Source: Betaproteobacteria bacterium (lineage in GTDB: Bacteria; Pseudomonadota; Gammaproteobacteria; Burkholderiales; Casimicrobiaceae). From it: DNA of 23,073 bases. Both the position numbers and the translations under genes were made by a program. Positions 1 through 8,968 of this stretch are shown one piece after another; the first letter of the stretch is position 1, and each line of letters begins with the position of its first letter. The stretch lies in the NCBI GenBank assembly GCA_016717855.1, contig JADKEV010000046.1, forward strand, positions 1-23,073. Reading direction: 5' to 3'. Below the pieces are notes generated by a model. The model had not been told where the DNA came from. It was given only the letters and a program-made list of their open reading frames with translations, and searched no databases.

Positions 1-770
1 AAGGCCGGCATCACCGCCGTGCCGACGCCGCACTCCCCGCTGGGACCGCGGATCGAGGTGCCGGCCCCTCAACCGCCTGGTTTTCGTTCGAAAGCGGGAA
101 CATCGAGGTGGGGTACGAAGGCAGCCAGCTGCTGTTGTTGCTGGTCGCGCCCACGCGCAACGAAATGGTGGTCGACTTCTGCGCGGGCGCGTGGGCGGCA
201 AGACTTTGCTGCTCGGGGCGCTGATGCACAACCAGGGTCAGCTCTACGCGTTCCTCCGACACTGGGAAAAAGCGTCTCGCCAACCTGAAGCCGCGCTCGA
301 AGCGCTCGGGGTTGTCGAACATCCACCCCAGCTCATCGCGCAGCCGAAAACGACGCGAAGATCGCTACCTGGCCGGCAAGATCGATCGGGTGCTGATCGA
401 TGCCCTGCGCAGCGGCCTGGGCACCTGCGCCGCAATCCGGACCTCAAGTGGCGGCAGACACCCGGCGGGTATCGCCGAACTGTGCGCCAAGCACCGCGCC
501 ATCTCCGCCTCGGCTGCGCGCTCGCCCAAGCCTGGCGGCTGTCCTGTCTATGCGACCTGCAGCACGCTGCCCGAAGAGAACCGGGCACGTGATCGACGAG
601 TTCCCGGCCGCGCATCCCGAGTACCGGCTCGTGCCGGCCCGGGAGGTGGCGGCGAAAATGCAGCTCGCGCTGGGACACCGGTGACTACCTTCGAACTTTC
701 GCCGCACGGCCAAGGCCGCGGAGCGTTTCTTTGCCGCGACACGCTCAGAACGGCTTTCGCCTGCCGCGGT
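1..770 (+). CDS. rsmB: RsmB/NOP-family 16S rRNA (cytosine-C5) methyltransferase, 3' part, frameshifted
   Basis: This is the C-terminal catalytic domain of a NOL1/NOP2/Sun-family SAM-dependent rRNA m5C methyltransferase; in bacteria RsmB methylates C967 of 16S rRNA. Read across frames, the sequence gives the SAM-binding stretch VVDFCAGA + GGKTLLLGAL (about 168-222), then VLIDA followed in another frame by PC and SGLGT (motif IV, about 390-425), then LKWRQTPGG, and VYATCSTLPEEN (motif VI with the catalytic Cys, about 546-581), then HVIDEF and HPEYRLVPA. The two Cys motifs identify the family. The N-terminal NusB-like RNA-binding part lies outside the window. At least six frame changes are needed, and no clean stop codon is visible; the family's usual C-terminus is reached near 750-770. 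The frame breaks look like sequence errors, since neighbouring essential genes show the same pattern. Confidence 0.8.
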
Positions 771-873
771 GGCAGTGCAGCCGCTGCTGCCCGGCGGCGG
801 CGGCCGCTTCGATTCAAAATCAATTCGTCGCAGGCGCGACGCCCGCCTGCCCAAGGTGCCCGACAATTCCGGG

Positions 874-879
874 TATAAT
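874..879 (+). promoter_or_regulatory. Putative -10 box upstream of the desaturase gene
   Basis: A perfect TATAAT hexamer preceded by GGG sits about 58 bases before the preferred desaturase start codon, in the short intergenic stretch between rsmB and the desaturase. No convincing -35 hexamer is seen at 16-18 bases upstream, but indels are common in this part of the sequence and could have destroyed one. Inference from position and consensus only. Confidence 0.35.
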
Positions 880-936
880 CGACCGGCTGAACCTTTGCTG
901 CAAACCGTTTCAACTTCTATAAAGACACTTATGTTC

Positions 937-2135
937 ATGGGGATACTCGATATGCTATGGTGGTTACGTCATCGCGACGCTAGCCATGACTCACGTAACC
1001 ATTGCCGCGGTCACGATTTACCTCCACCGGCATTCGGCCCACCGTGCGCTGGACCTGCACCCCATCGTCAGCCACTCTTTCCGTTTCTGGCTCTGGCCGA
1101 CCACAGGCATGGTGACCATGAGTGGACAGCGATCCACCGCAAGCACCACGCTCGGGTGAAACCGCGGGAAGACCCGGCACAGCCCGGTCGCCCTGGGCAT
1201 CAAGAAGGTGCTGCTCGAGGGGCGCCGGAACCGTATCGCGCCGAATCGAAGAACATGGAAACCATGGCAAGTAATACGGCACGGGCATCGCCGGACGACT
1301 GGATCGAGCGCAATCTCTATACCCGATTCTCCTGGCAAGGCGTCGGGCCTGGTGATGATCATCGACCTGATCCCTGTTTCGGGCCGATCGGCCTGAACAC
1401 CTGGGCGATCCAGATGCTGTGGATCCCGATCAACGCCGCCGGCATCATCAATGGCATCGGCCACTACGGGGCTATCGCAACTACAGTTGTGAAGACGTAA
1501 GCACGAACACATCGTTCCCCGGGGCATCCTGATGATCGGCGGCGAGGAACTGCACAACAACCACCACGCCTACGGCACCTCAGCCGTTCTCGGCCAAGTG
1601 GTACGAATTCGATATCGGCTGGGCGATACGTCCGGATCCTGGGGGCGCTGGGCCTGGCCACGGTGCGCAAGGTCGCGCCCAAGCTCAAGCTGGAGTCCGG
1701 CAAGCTGGCGCCGGATTTCTACACGATAGGCCGTCATCACGCATCGCTACGTGCCCGTGTTCGCTTCTTGGCCGCTGGCTGACGGCTCGCGCACGCTGAA
1801 GGCGACGTACCGGACCGAGATCCTCACCCTGCGCCGAGCGGTCCAAGGCGCGCTCGACGGCGACTCTCTGAAACGCCTGAAGGTGTGCGGATCACACGCC
1901 GACGCCACTAAGCTGCTGGACGCCGCCCGCCAAGCTCGAAGTCGCGCTGGCCTGGCGTAAGCCGATGCACGCTTTACGCGATGCGCCAGGGCTCTCCTTC
2001 GCAATCTGGGAACCTCTGCAAACGACACGCAAAGCAGCTGCTGCATCGCCTGCAGGATTGGTGCCGCCGCGCCGAAGCGAGCGGCATCCCGACGCTGGCG
2101 CGGTTCTCCCCAAGAACCTGCGGCAACTCGCCTGA
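937..2135 (+). CDS. Membrane acyl-CoA/fatty acid desaturase, frameshifted
   Basis: A membrane-bound di-iron desaturase that introduces a double bond, probably delta-9, into saturated acyl chains. Across frames one reads MGILDMLWW then YVIATLAMTHVTIAAVTIYL, which is a membrane segment. The three histidine boxes follow: HRHSAHR (about 1040), IHRKHHA (about 1131-1151) and EELHNNHHAYG (about 1546-1577). Other family landmarks are DDWIERNLYTRFSWQGVG, MLWIPINAAGIINGIGHY and KWYEFDIGW. A C-terminal extension (LKATYRTEILTLRR, AKLLDAA, LQDWCRRAEASGIP) reaches KNLRQLA before the stop at 2133-2135, as is usual for the betaproteobacterial version. The ATG at 937 is in frame with a second ATG at 952 that has GGGGA just upstream; either could be the start. 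At least eight indels break the frame, which I read as sequence error because every active-site motif is intact. Confidence 0.85.
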
Positions 2136-2151
2136 GCCGGCGGAACGCGGC

Positions 2152-2187
2152 GACAAAAAACCCGGCGAACTGCCGGGTTTTTTTGTC
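2152..2187. terminator. Bidirectional Rho-independent terminator between desaturase and rpmG
   Basis: An inverted repeat with stem CCCGGC/GCCGGG (2161-2166 and 2172-2177) and loop GAACT is extended by an A-run before it and a T-run of seven after it, with flanking GAC/GTC also pairing. The A-run gives a U-tract for the opposite strand, so it can terminate both the plus-strand desaturase and the minus-strand rpmB-rpmG transcripts that converge here. Confidence 0.9.
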
Positions 2188-2218
2188 CGCACGCCTCGGC
2201 GCCTGCGGAGTCCTGAAC

Positions 2219-2386
2219 TTATTTCTTGAGTTTCATTTCCTTGTAGATCACGCGCTGCGTGCGACGGGATCGCAGCTGCTTGATCGCCATCTTGTCGGGC
2301 ATCGTCTTCTTGTTCTTGGCCAGTCGTTATGTTAGAAGTGCCTCGTTCCGGCGCTCGACTCGGGAGCTTGATTTTCCCTCTATTTC
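2219..2386 (-). CDS. rpmG: 50S ribosomal protein L33, frameshifted
   Basis: A small component of the large ribosomal subunit. Reading the minus strand backwards from the TAA at 2219-2221 gives KNKKTMPDKMAIKQ, then after a short garbled stretch RRTQRVIYKEMKLKK, which is the characteristic C-terminal half of L33. Further upstream, GKIKL and then GTS are visible in shifted frames where the family has REKIKLESSAGTGHFYTT. The length (about 55 codons) fits. The start codon itself is not readable: a few bases seem to be lost just after the rpmB stop. It lies directly downstream of rpmB (L28), the usual bacterial order. Frame breaks are interpreted as sequence errors. Confidence 0.85.
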
Positions 2387-2394
2387 TGGCTCTT

Positions 2395-2641
2395 CAGATT
2401 TTCTGGCCGCTGCGCGCAGATCCGGCTTGGACGACGTCGATGCCCTTCTTGTCGATCAGGCGCAGACTGGCGTTGGTCAAACCCAACGATATCCAGCGGT
2501 TTTCGCCTTCGATGGCGACCAGAACTTTGCGGCGTTGCAGGTTCGGCATGAACAGGCGAAAACTCGGTCTTGTTGTTCGCGTGCGGAAACTGGTGGCCGT
2601 CCAGAGGGGCCCTACCCGTTACCAAGCATTACCTTCGCCAT
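2395..2641 (-). CDS. rpmB: 50S ribosomal protein L28, frameshifted
   Basis: A large-subunit ribosomal protein of about 78 residues. On the minus strand the ATG at 2641 opens MAKV, and VTG, SHANNKT-like (HANNKT) and MPNLQRRKVLVAIEGENRW follow, then ISLGLTNASLRLIDKKGID and QKI with the stop at 2395-2397. These are L28 landmarks in the correct order, spread over at least three frames. The total span of 247 bases matches 78 codons plus a few inserted bases. The rpmG stop-to-start spacing downstream is tight, consistent with one rpmB-rpmG transcript. Confidence 0.9.
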
Positions 2642-2676
2642 GGCGTTGCTCCAGGCAGAATTGGGACTAGCCTTGG

Positions 2677-2700
2677 AGTATACCCCGGGGCACGAGTCAA
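2677..2700 (-). promoter_or_regulatory. Putative rpmBG promoter with shortened spacer
   Basis: On the minus strand TTGACT (2695-2700) precedes TATACT (2677-2682), 36 bases before the rpmB start. Both hexamers are near-consensus, but the spacer is only 12 bases. Given the frequent indels in the adjoining genes, a deletion of about five bases in the sequence would explain this. Inference. Confidence 0.35.
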
Positions 2701-2735
2701 GCTTGCGGCACCCAGCGCTTTTTGTCTTCCCGACC

Positions 2736-3421
2736 TCAATGCCGGCCCTTCTCGGCGAAACGACCGCTTGACATTGCCGGCGATGACCAGGTGGTCAACT
2801 TTTGTGATGTCACCTAGATCCAGCGCCGACTTCAGCGCCTGGGTCAGCAGTTCGTCGGCGCGCGGGGGTGCCGCGCGACGCCCGACGGATGGTTGTGGGC
2901 GAAGATCACCGCGGCGCTTGTTGTTGTGGTGCAGCGCCTGCTTTGACCACTTCGCGCGGATAGACGGCACTGGTCGGCGCGGAGCGTGCCGCGGAAGAGT
3001 TCCCTCGGCGGCGGAGCAGCCGGGTGCTGCGCATCGAGGAAAAGGACGGAGAACACTTCGTTCGGCAATGCGGCCGTAGGCGCAGGGTACTCTGGACCGC
3101 GCGCGGCGAGTTCAGGGCGTTCTTTACCACCAGTTCCTCACGCAGCGCTGCGGGGCCAGTTCAAGAACTGCTTGCAGTTGCGTGCGTATTTCGCCCACCC
3201 CAGGCCCTGACCTGACGAAATTTCCAGCGGGCGGCGAACAGCGGGGCATTAAAGCCGCTGAAGCGCACCGGCATTTCTGCAAGGCGTGCCAGGTCGACGC
3301 GCTGCGTCCCGCGATCCCCGGTCCGGAAGAAGATGGCAGCAGTTCCGCCTCGGACACACCCTGCGCGCCATGGGCAGCAGTTTTTCCGCGGACGTTCCTG
3401 CGGCCAGTCGCGTATCGCCAT
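2736..3421 (-). CDS. radC: RadC-family (JAB/MPN domain) DNA-repair-associated protein, frameshifted
   Basis: A RadC/YicR-type protein with an N-terminal helix-hairpin-helix region and a C-terminal JAB/MPN-like metalloprotease fold; its exact function is unsettled. From the ATG at 3421 one reads MAIRDWPQERPR, then in other frames EAELLPSSS/AAIFFRTGDRG, VDLARL and LQAVLELA, followed by VVKNALNSPRAVQS. The metal-binding signature EVFSVLFLDAQH...VIFAHNHPSGVA (about 2870-3060) is clear, then RADELLTQALKSALDLGDIT and HLVIAGNVKRSF. The stop (2736-2738) follows the usual AEKG terminus after one more frame change. The span of 686 bases fits the family's roughly 224 residues. It is transcribed towards rpmB-rpmG. 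Confidence 0.88.
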
Positions 3422-3500
3422 GTCGTTCGCTTGGTCAATCGATGGGCGTAGTTTAAACTCGGGCTCCGACCCGTTCAGGTGGCAACGACCGACCCCAGCC

Positions 3501-4707
3501 ATGCTAGCCCTGCCCCGCTTCCGCGCGCGCCACATCGTCCTCGGCATCTACCGGCGGGGTCGCCGCCTACAAGCGGCGCCATTGGTGCGCCTGCTGGTGC
3601 AGGACAACATCCGGGGTGCTGGTCGTGATGACGGAAGCGGCGACGCGCTTCGTCACGCCCGCGACGTTCCAGGCGCTGTCCGGGCGCAACCGTGCTCGCC
3701 GACCTCTGGGACGACCCCGGGTCGAGAACGGGATGGCGCATATCGATCTTCTCGCGCGAGGCCGCGGCGATCCTGGTGGCGCCCGCGTCCGCGGACTTCC
3801 CGGCCAATCTCGCGCACGGCAACGCCGACGACCCTCTCGACGCGCTTTGTCTCTGCGCGCGACTGCCCGCTGCTGGTCGCTCCACGTCGATGAACCGGCA
3901 GATGTGGGAGCACCCGGCGACGCAACAAACGCCGCGCAGCTTGCCGCCGACGGCGTCACTGCTCGGCCCGCCGCCGGCGACCAGGCCTGTGGCGTCGGCA
4001 TGGGCCGCATGCTCGAGCCCGGGGAACTGCACCAGGCGCTGGTCGCGTACTTCGCGCCCCGGCTGCTGGCGGGCAGGCGCGTGCTGCTCATGGCGGGGCC
4101 GACGCAGGAAGCGATCGATCCGGTCCGTGTCATCACCAACCTGAGTTCGGGCAAGATGGGTTACGCGCTGGCGCGGGCGTGCGCCGAGGCCGGGCCGCCG
4201 TCACGCTGGTCAGCGGCCACCGCGCTGGCCACCCCGCTGGCGTCGCCCGCATCGACGTGATGAACGCGGCCGGCATGCTGGCGGCGCGGTCTCGAGCCAG
4301 CTCCCGGGACAGGACATCTTCATCGGCGTCGCGGCGGTTGCCGACCCACGCGGTCGCCAACCCCAGCGCAGTCAACACAAAGAACGACGACGCGCCCTCA
4401 AGATCGAACTGGCGCCCACCGTCGACATCCTGGCCCGCGTCGCCGCCGGCGCCTCTACACCGTTCTGCGTCGGTTTCGCGGCCGAGCCGGAGAATGTAGA
4501 GGCCAACGCCGAGGCCAAGCGCAGGAAGACGGGCGTCCCGCTGTTGGTCGCCAACCGCGCGCAGGGTGCGCTCAGCAGCGACACCAACGCGGTCACGCTG
4601 CTCGACGACACCGGGCGCCACCCGTTGCCGGGCGGGCCCAAGCTCGAGGTCGCGCGGCAGATCGTCAGCGCACATCGCCGGCATGCTGGCCGGGCGCCGG
4701 CAGGTAA
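3501..4707 (+). CDS. coaBC: Bifunctional CoaBC (phosphopantothenoylcysteine decarboxylase / synthase), frameshifted
   Basis: Catalyses two steps of coenzyme A synthesis: ligation of cysteine to 4'-phosphopantothenate, then decarboxylation to 4'-phosphopantetheine. The ATG at 3501 opens MLALPRFRARHIVLGI, the start of the FMN-binding CoaC domain. VLVVMTEAATRFVTPATFQ, MAHIDL (catalytic His), ILVAPASADFPANLAHGNAD, MNRQMWEHPAT and GMGRMLEPGELHQALVAY follow. The CoaB half shows LLMAGPTQEAIDPVRVITNL, SSGKMGYALARACAEAG, IDVMNAAGMLAA, APTVDILARVAAG and GPKLEVARQIVS. About a dozen frame changes are needed, and the expected WRV-region lysine motif is garbled (KNDDAP is visible). The most likely stop is the TAA at 4705-4707, 27 bases before dut, the usual partner gene. 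Confidence 0.88.
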
Positions 4708-4733
4708 ATCCCCGCACCACGAACGAAAGCTTC

Positions 4734-5176
4734 ATGCGCATCGCGCTCAGGGTACTGGACGAACGCGCGCGCATCTGCCCACGCATACGCCACCGCGGGC
4801 GCGGCGGCCTCGACCTGCGCGCGTGCATCGACGCGCCGGTCACGCTCCCGCCGGCAAGACCGAACCGCTCCCGACCGGCCTCGCGATCCACATCGGCGAT
4901 CCCGGCTACGCCGCGCTCATCCTGCCGCGCTCCGGCCTGGGCCACAAGCACGGCATCGTGCTCGGCAACCTGGTCGGCCTGATCGACAGCGACTACCAGG
5001 GCCAGCTCATGGTCTCCTGCTGGAATCGGGGACAGACCACGTTTACGGTCGAGCCCTTCGAACGGATCGCGCAACTGGTCGTGGTCCCGGTGGCCCATGC
5101 GGAATTCGACGTCGTCGACGACTTCGCGGCCAGCGAACGCGGCGGGGCGGGATTCGGGAGCACCGGGAGAAAGTGA
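4734..5176 (+). CDS. dut: Deoxyuridine 5'-triphosphate nucleotidohydrolase (dUTPase), frameshifted near the 5' end
   Basis: Hydrolyses dUTP to dUMP and pyrophosphate, keeping uracil out of DNA and supplying dUMP for thymidylate synthesis; active as a homotrimer. The ATG at 4734 starts MRIALRVLDERAR. The first trimeric dUTPase motif appears as GLDLRAC in a shifted frame, followed by LPPARPN/GKTEPLPTGLAIHIGDPGY. From about 4860 the frame is clean: PRSGLGHKHG (motif 2), LVGLIDSDYQGQL (motif 3 with the catalytic Asp), PFERIAQLVVVPV (motif 4) and the flexible P-loop-like RGGAGFGSTG (motif 5) just before the TGA. About 147 codons, normal for the family. It sits immediately after coaBC, as in many proteobacteria. 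Confidence 0.93.
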
Positions 5177-5194
5177 TCGCGGCCCGGGCCGCGA
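5177..5194. terminator. Perfect 18-base palindrome between convergent dut and gntR
   Basis: The bases immediately after the dut stop codon form a perfect self-complementary 18-mer (TCGCGGCCC and its complement). It lies in the 35-base gap between the convergent dut and gntR genes, where a shared transcription-stop hairpin would be expected. It has no T-run, and a perfect palindrome needs a few central bases unpaired to form a loop, so the terminator role is inferred. Confidence 0.4.
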
Positions 5195-5211
5195 CAGCCT
5201 CCGCGCGGGGA

Positions 5212-5988
5212 CTACGCGAGTTTGAGCGACATCGAGTACCGCATCCGGTCAAACGGAAAGATCGTCGACGTGACCAGCACCACGGTGCCGCTCGCCGCCA
5301 GGTAGCGGCGGGCGATGACGAATCCAGCGTAGCCCGGCGCGACGCCCAGCGCCGTCGCTTTTCCCCTTGATCGGCTTCGCCGACAACTCCTGCTTGACGG
5401 TGACGATCCGCTCGCCGACCCGCTCCTCGATGAAGTCGTGCAGCGACGCCGCGCCGGTCGAGCACCGCGCGCAGCGCCGGATGATTGCGGTGCACGTACG
5501 CGAGCACGTACGCGACCGGCTTGCGCGGCCTCGCGCAGGTGCTTGAGCGCGACCAGCCGGTGCCAGGCCCGCCCGCGGCGGCAGCGCAGCAAACCCGCTT
5601 CCTGCGCGCCGGCCTTGATGTCGCGCGCCTCCAGCACTTCGAGTTGCGCGCTCTTGACGTATGCGAGCAGATCGGGCAATGCAGATATCTGCTGCGTAAA
5701 GCCGCGGCTCTTCGTGCGGCGCAGCACCAGCGTGCCGGCCCCGGCGCGGCGCGCGATCAGCCCCTGCTCGGTCAGCCGGCGCACCGCCTCCCGGACCGTG
5801 TGGCGACTCGCGCCGAACGTTGCGCACAGTTCCAGCTCCGGCGGCAGCTTGCCCCCCACCGGATAGCGCCCATCGCGGATGTCGCCGACCAACTGCCGGT
5901 AGATCTCTTCATAGCGCGGCGTGCGCGCGGGCGCCGCGGCCGTGTCCGGCGCCATGTCCGCCCCTGTTCGCTCGCTCTCGATTCTCAT
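5212..5988 (-). CDS. GntR-family transcriptional regulator (HutC/UTRA subfamily), two internal frameshifts
   Basis: An N-terminal winged helix-turn-helix (about residues 24-90) carries the GntR signature: YEEIYRQLVGDIRDGRYPVG, KLPPELELCATFGASRHTVR, EAVRRLTEQGLIARRAGAGT. It is followed by a UTRA-type effector domain with SRGFTQQISALPDLLAYVKS, ARDIKAGAQEAGLLRCRRG and WHRLVALKHLREAAQA. The central part (about 5350-5530) reads correctly only in another frame, as YVLAYVH-like text, NHPALRAVLDRRG, LHDFIEERVGERIVTVKQEL; the original frame resumes at GVAPGYAGFVIARRYLAASG and ends FPFDRMRYSMSLKLA. The ATG at 5988 has AGGAG eight bases upstream and is preferred to the longer open frame. It is divergent from the transporter/oxidase operon, which it probably represses until an effector binds the UTRA pocket. 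Confidence 0.85.
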   Translation of the reverse strand: MRIESERTGADMAPDTAAAPARTPRYEEIYRQLVGDIRDGRYPVGGKLPPELELCATFGASRHTVREAVRRLTEQGLIARRAGAGTLVLRRTKSRGFTQQISALPDLLAYVKSAQLEVLEARDIKAGAQEAGLLRCRRGRAWHRLVALKHLREAAQAGRVRARVRAPQSSGAARGARPARRRCTTSSRSGSASGSSPSSRSCRRSRSRGKATALGVAPGYAGFVIARRYLAASGTVVLVTSTIFPFDRMRYSMSLKLA

Positions 5989-6042
5989 CCCCGCTCCTGG
6001 TCGTAGGCCCGCGCTGTTTCCGGTCCGGCGGCGCGCCGGCGC

Positions 6043-6071
6043 TTGACAACCCGCCGGCGCCGGTGCAAACT
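6043..6071 (+). promoter_or_regulatory. Predicted sigma-70 promoter of the transporter/oxidase operon
   Basis: A perfect TTGACA (6043-6048) is followed after 17 bases by CAAACT (6066-6071), a weak -10 candidate. The adjoining palindrome at 6072-6083 would then cover the transcription start region, a classic place for a repressor. The start of the binding-protein gene lies about 145 bases downstream, leaving a fairly long leader in which I see no recognisable RNA element. Confidence 0.5.
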
Positions 6072-6083
6072 TTGTCCGGACAA
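6072..6083. promoter_or_regulatory. Candidate GntR operator, perfect 12-base palindrome
   Basis: TTGTCCGGACAA is perfectly self-complementary and lies between the divergent gntR and binding-protein genes, directly downstream of the predicted -10 box. GntR/HutC proteins bind as dimers to short palindromes of this general form, often with GT...AC arms. Seen: the palindrome and its position. Inferred: that the adjacent GntR protein binds it. Confidence 0.6.
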
Positions 6084-6217
6084 TTGAATTCTGACACGCA
6101 ACCTCCGTGTTCCACAAGAGCCAACGAGAAACATTTGCCGCGAACGAACTCATTGCCGGACCACCGCGCCGCCCGCCGCGCGCCCATCATCCCGAAACCG
6201 CTGAAGAGGAGAGCATC

Positions 6218-6998
6218 ATGACCACCCGTTTGCAACTCTCGTTGATTGCGGCCGCGCTCGCCGCGGCCATCGCCGCCCCCGGCGCGTCGGCGCAGCAGAA
6301 GTTCACCGTCGCCGCGTACGGCGGCTCGTACGAGGACATGATGCGCAAGGTCATCCTGCCCGCGTTCGAAAAGAAGACCGGCGCGAAGACCGAGTACGTC
6401 GCCGGCAATTCCACCGACAACATCGCCCGGATGCAGGCGCAGCGCGCCAACCAGGAAATCGACGTGGCGATTCTCGATGATGGCCCGATGTACCAGGCGG
6501 TGGCGCTTGAACGGCGGCGGCGAGAAGAACATCGATCCGGGCTTCAAGGTGATGAAGGACGAGGTTGCCGGCAACATGCTGGCGTTCGAGCCGCAACCGG
6601 GCAAGATGACCGAACTGTTCCAGAGCGGGCAGGTGGTCATGGGCGTCTGGGGCTCCGGCCGGGTCAAGGCGTTCCAGGACACGGGCTTCCCGTCGAGTTC
6701 GTCTATCCGAAGGAAGGCGCGATCGCGCTGGGCATTTCGCCTGTCCGGTGGCCGCCCAACGCCCTCGCCGCTGGCCCAGGAATTCCTCGCCTTCATGCTC
6801 ACGCCGGAAGTGCAGGCGATGCACGCCAAGGGCGCCGGTTCCGGCCCCGTCAACAAGAAGACCGTGTTACCGGCCGATCTGCAGAAGGGGCTGCCCTACG
6901 GCGACGCCGTCGCCAAGCTGATCGCGCTCGACTGGGACACCATCAACGCCAACCGCACCACCTGGAACAACCGGTGGACGCGGGAAATCGAGCGCTAG
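6218..6998 (+). CDS. PotD-like extracellular solute-binding protein, frameshifted and internally deleted
   Basis: Periplasmic binding protein of a polyamine/opine-type ABC importer. The ATG at 6218 follows a strong AGAGGAGAG ribosome-binding site. A signal peptide (MTTRLQLSLIAAALAAAIAA, then PGASA with cleavage before QQ) leads to KFTVAAYGGSYEDMMRKVIL, FEKKTGAKTEYVAGNSTDNI and IDVAILDDGPMYQAVAL. The frame changes near 6500-6510 and the text jumps straight to NGGGEKNIDPGFKVMKDEV. In this family roughly 80-90 residues normally separate these blocks, so a central part of the ligand-binding fold is absent. Further frame changes near 6690 and 6750 surround EFVYPKEGAIALGIS, and the end is normal (VNKKTVLPADLQKGLPYGDA, LDWDTINANRTTW, TREIER, stop 6996-6998). 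Whether the loss is real or an assembly error cannot be decided here. Confidence 0.82.
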
Positions 6999-7043
6999 CA
7001 CCGGCCGCGACTCAACCCAAACCCGCCATCGAGGGACCCGCGC

Positions 7044-8098
7044 ATGAGTCACCTGGTGCTCGAGAAGCTGAGCAAGCGCTGCTGGCGAGCACTTGGCCGT
7101 CGATGGCATCTCGCTGTCGATCGCAGGGCGAGTTCGTGTCGCTGCTGGGCCCTCCGGTTGCGGCAAGACCACGACGCTGCAGATGATCGCAGGGTTCGTC
7201 GAACCGACGGCGGGTTCGATCCGCATCGATGGCCGCGACCTGGTCGCGGTCCCCGCGGCGAAGCGCGGGCTGGGGATCGTGTTCCAGAATTACGCGCTGT
7301 TTCCGCACCTGTCGGTGACCGACAACGTCGCGTTCGGGCTGGAAATGCGGCAGGTCGCGAAACCGGAGCGCACGCGCCGCGTCGGCGAGACCCTCGAACT
7401 GGTCGGCTTGACCGGCCTGTCCGAGCGCTACCCGGCGCAACTCTCCGGCGGCCAGCAGCAACGCGTGGCGGTGGCCCGGGCGCTGGTGATACAACCCGCG
7501 CTGTTGCTGCTCGACGAACCGCTGTCCAACCTCGACGCGAAGCTGCGCGAGGAGATGGCAGGTCGAGCTCCTGCGCATCCAGCGCGCCATCGGCATCACC
7601 ACGCTGATGGTCACCCACGACCAGGCGGAGGCGCTGGCCCTGTCCGATCGCGTCGTGGTGATGAACGCCGGCCGCATCGAACAGGACGGCCTGCCGCTGG
7701 ACGCCTACGAGAATCCGGCGACCGGCTTCGTCTGCGATTTCCTCGGCAAGGCCAACCGCTTTCCATCGACCGCATCGACGGCGCGACGGCGCGCATCGGC
7801 CCGCTCAGCCTGGCCCTGCCGGCGCCGCTGGCCCCGCGCACTGCAACCGGGCGCGCGCATCCCGTGCGGCCCGAGAAGATCGGGTTCGCCGCCGGTCCGG
7901 CGCGGCGCTGGCCGCGACGGTGAACACCCGGCGTGTTCCAGGGCAATCACTGGCTTTACCAATTCGACACGCCATTGGGGCCGGTGCTGGTGATCCGCCA
8001 GAACGACGGGGGGCTGCAGCCGGCCGCGGGCGAAACCGTCAACCTGGTGTGGCGCGCCGGGACATGCGCGCCGTCCCCGGCGACGACAGGGCGCATGA
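7044..8098 (+). CDS. ABC transporter ATP-binding protein (PotA/FbpC-like), frameshifted
   Basis: The nucleotide-binding subunit that powers the importer. The ATG at 7044 opens MSHLVLEKLSK. After a frame change come LAVDGISLSIA and the Walker A region, GPSGCGKTTTLQMIAGFVEP, followed by VFQNYALFPHLSVTDNVAFG (Q-loop). The signature LSGGQQQRVAVARAL and Walker B LLLLDEPLSNLDAKLREEM are next. A second change near 7560 leads to TTLMVTHDQAEALALSDRV (H-loop). The C-terminal TOBE-like domain (FCVCDFLGKANR-like text, RIDGATARIGPLSL, RPEKIGF, VFQGNHWLYQFDTPLGPVLV) needs two or three more frame changes. The likely stop is the TGA overlapping the next ATG at 8095 (ATGA). About 350 codons, normal for this family. 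Confidence 0.88.
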
Positions 8099-8968
8099 GC
8101 GCGCCTGGCGGCGCCGGGGCCTTACTGGCTGTCCGCCCCGGCGCTCGCGGTCTACGCGGCGTTCCTGGTCATCCCGCTCGCCTCGATCAGACTGATCAGC
8201 TTCCAGCACTTCGAGTTCTACGGCGGCATACAGCCCGGGTTCACGCTGAAGAACTACCAAGAGGTGCTCGGCGACAGCTACTACTGGGAGATCTTCGGGC
8301 GCACGTTCGCCATCGCCGCACTGGTCACGCTGTTCTGCGGGGTGCTGGGAACGCTGGAGGCGATCGTGCTCTACCGGATGGCCGACCCGTGGCGCAGCCT
8401 CTTCCTGCTCGTCGTGCTCGGGCCGCTGTTGATATCGGTCGTTGTGCGCACGCTGGGCTGGGCGTTGTTGTTCGGCTCGACCGGCCTGATCAACAAGGCG
8501 TTCATCAACCTCGGGCTGGTCAGCGAGCCGATCCAGTTCATGTACTCGACGACCGGCGTGGTGATCGCGCTGGTACACGTGCTGGTGCCCTTTGTCGTGA
8601 TCTCTGTGTGGGCGTCGCTGCAGAAGATGGACCCGGCCGTCGAGCGCGCTGCCGTGTCGCTGGGCGCGGGACAGTTGACGGTGGTGCGGCGGATCATCGT
8701 GCCGCTGGCGATGCCGGGCATCCTGGCCGGCAGCGTCATGGTCTTCGCCCTGGCCGCCAGCGCATTCGCCACGCCCGCGATCATCGGCGGCCGGCGCCTG
8801 AAAGTCATCGCGACCGCCGCCTACGACGAGTTCCTCAACACCCTCAACTGGCCGCTGGGCGCGTCGCTGGCCGTGCTCCTGCTGCTGGCGAATGTCGTCC
8901 TGCTCTATGCGTCGAACCGGCTGATCGAGCGCCGGTACAAGGCGGTGTTCGCGGAGACCGCGGCATGA
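8095..8968 (+). CDS. ABC transporter permease (PotB-like)
   Basis: First inner-membrane channel subunit of the importer. The ATG at 8095 opens MSAP; one indel near 8115-8200 shifts the frame before YWLSAPALAVYAAFLVIPLA, the first transmembrane helix. From 8264 the frame is clean, with membrane segments such as TFAIAALVTLFCGVLGTLEA, LFLLVVLGPLLISVVVRTLG, GVVIALVHVLVPFVVISVWA and PLGASLAVLLLLANVVLLYA. The EAA loop that contacts the ATPase is DPAVERAAVSLGAGQLTVVR followed by RIIVPLAMPGI. The gene ends with the TGA in an ATGA overlap with the second permease, indicating translational coupling. Confidence 0.92.

Noticed and set aside
5989..6153. Upstream extension of the GntR frame to 6153
   Set aside because: The extension would run across the predicted promoter and palindrome, and a good ribosome-binding site supports the ATG at 5988.
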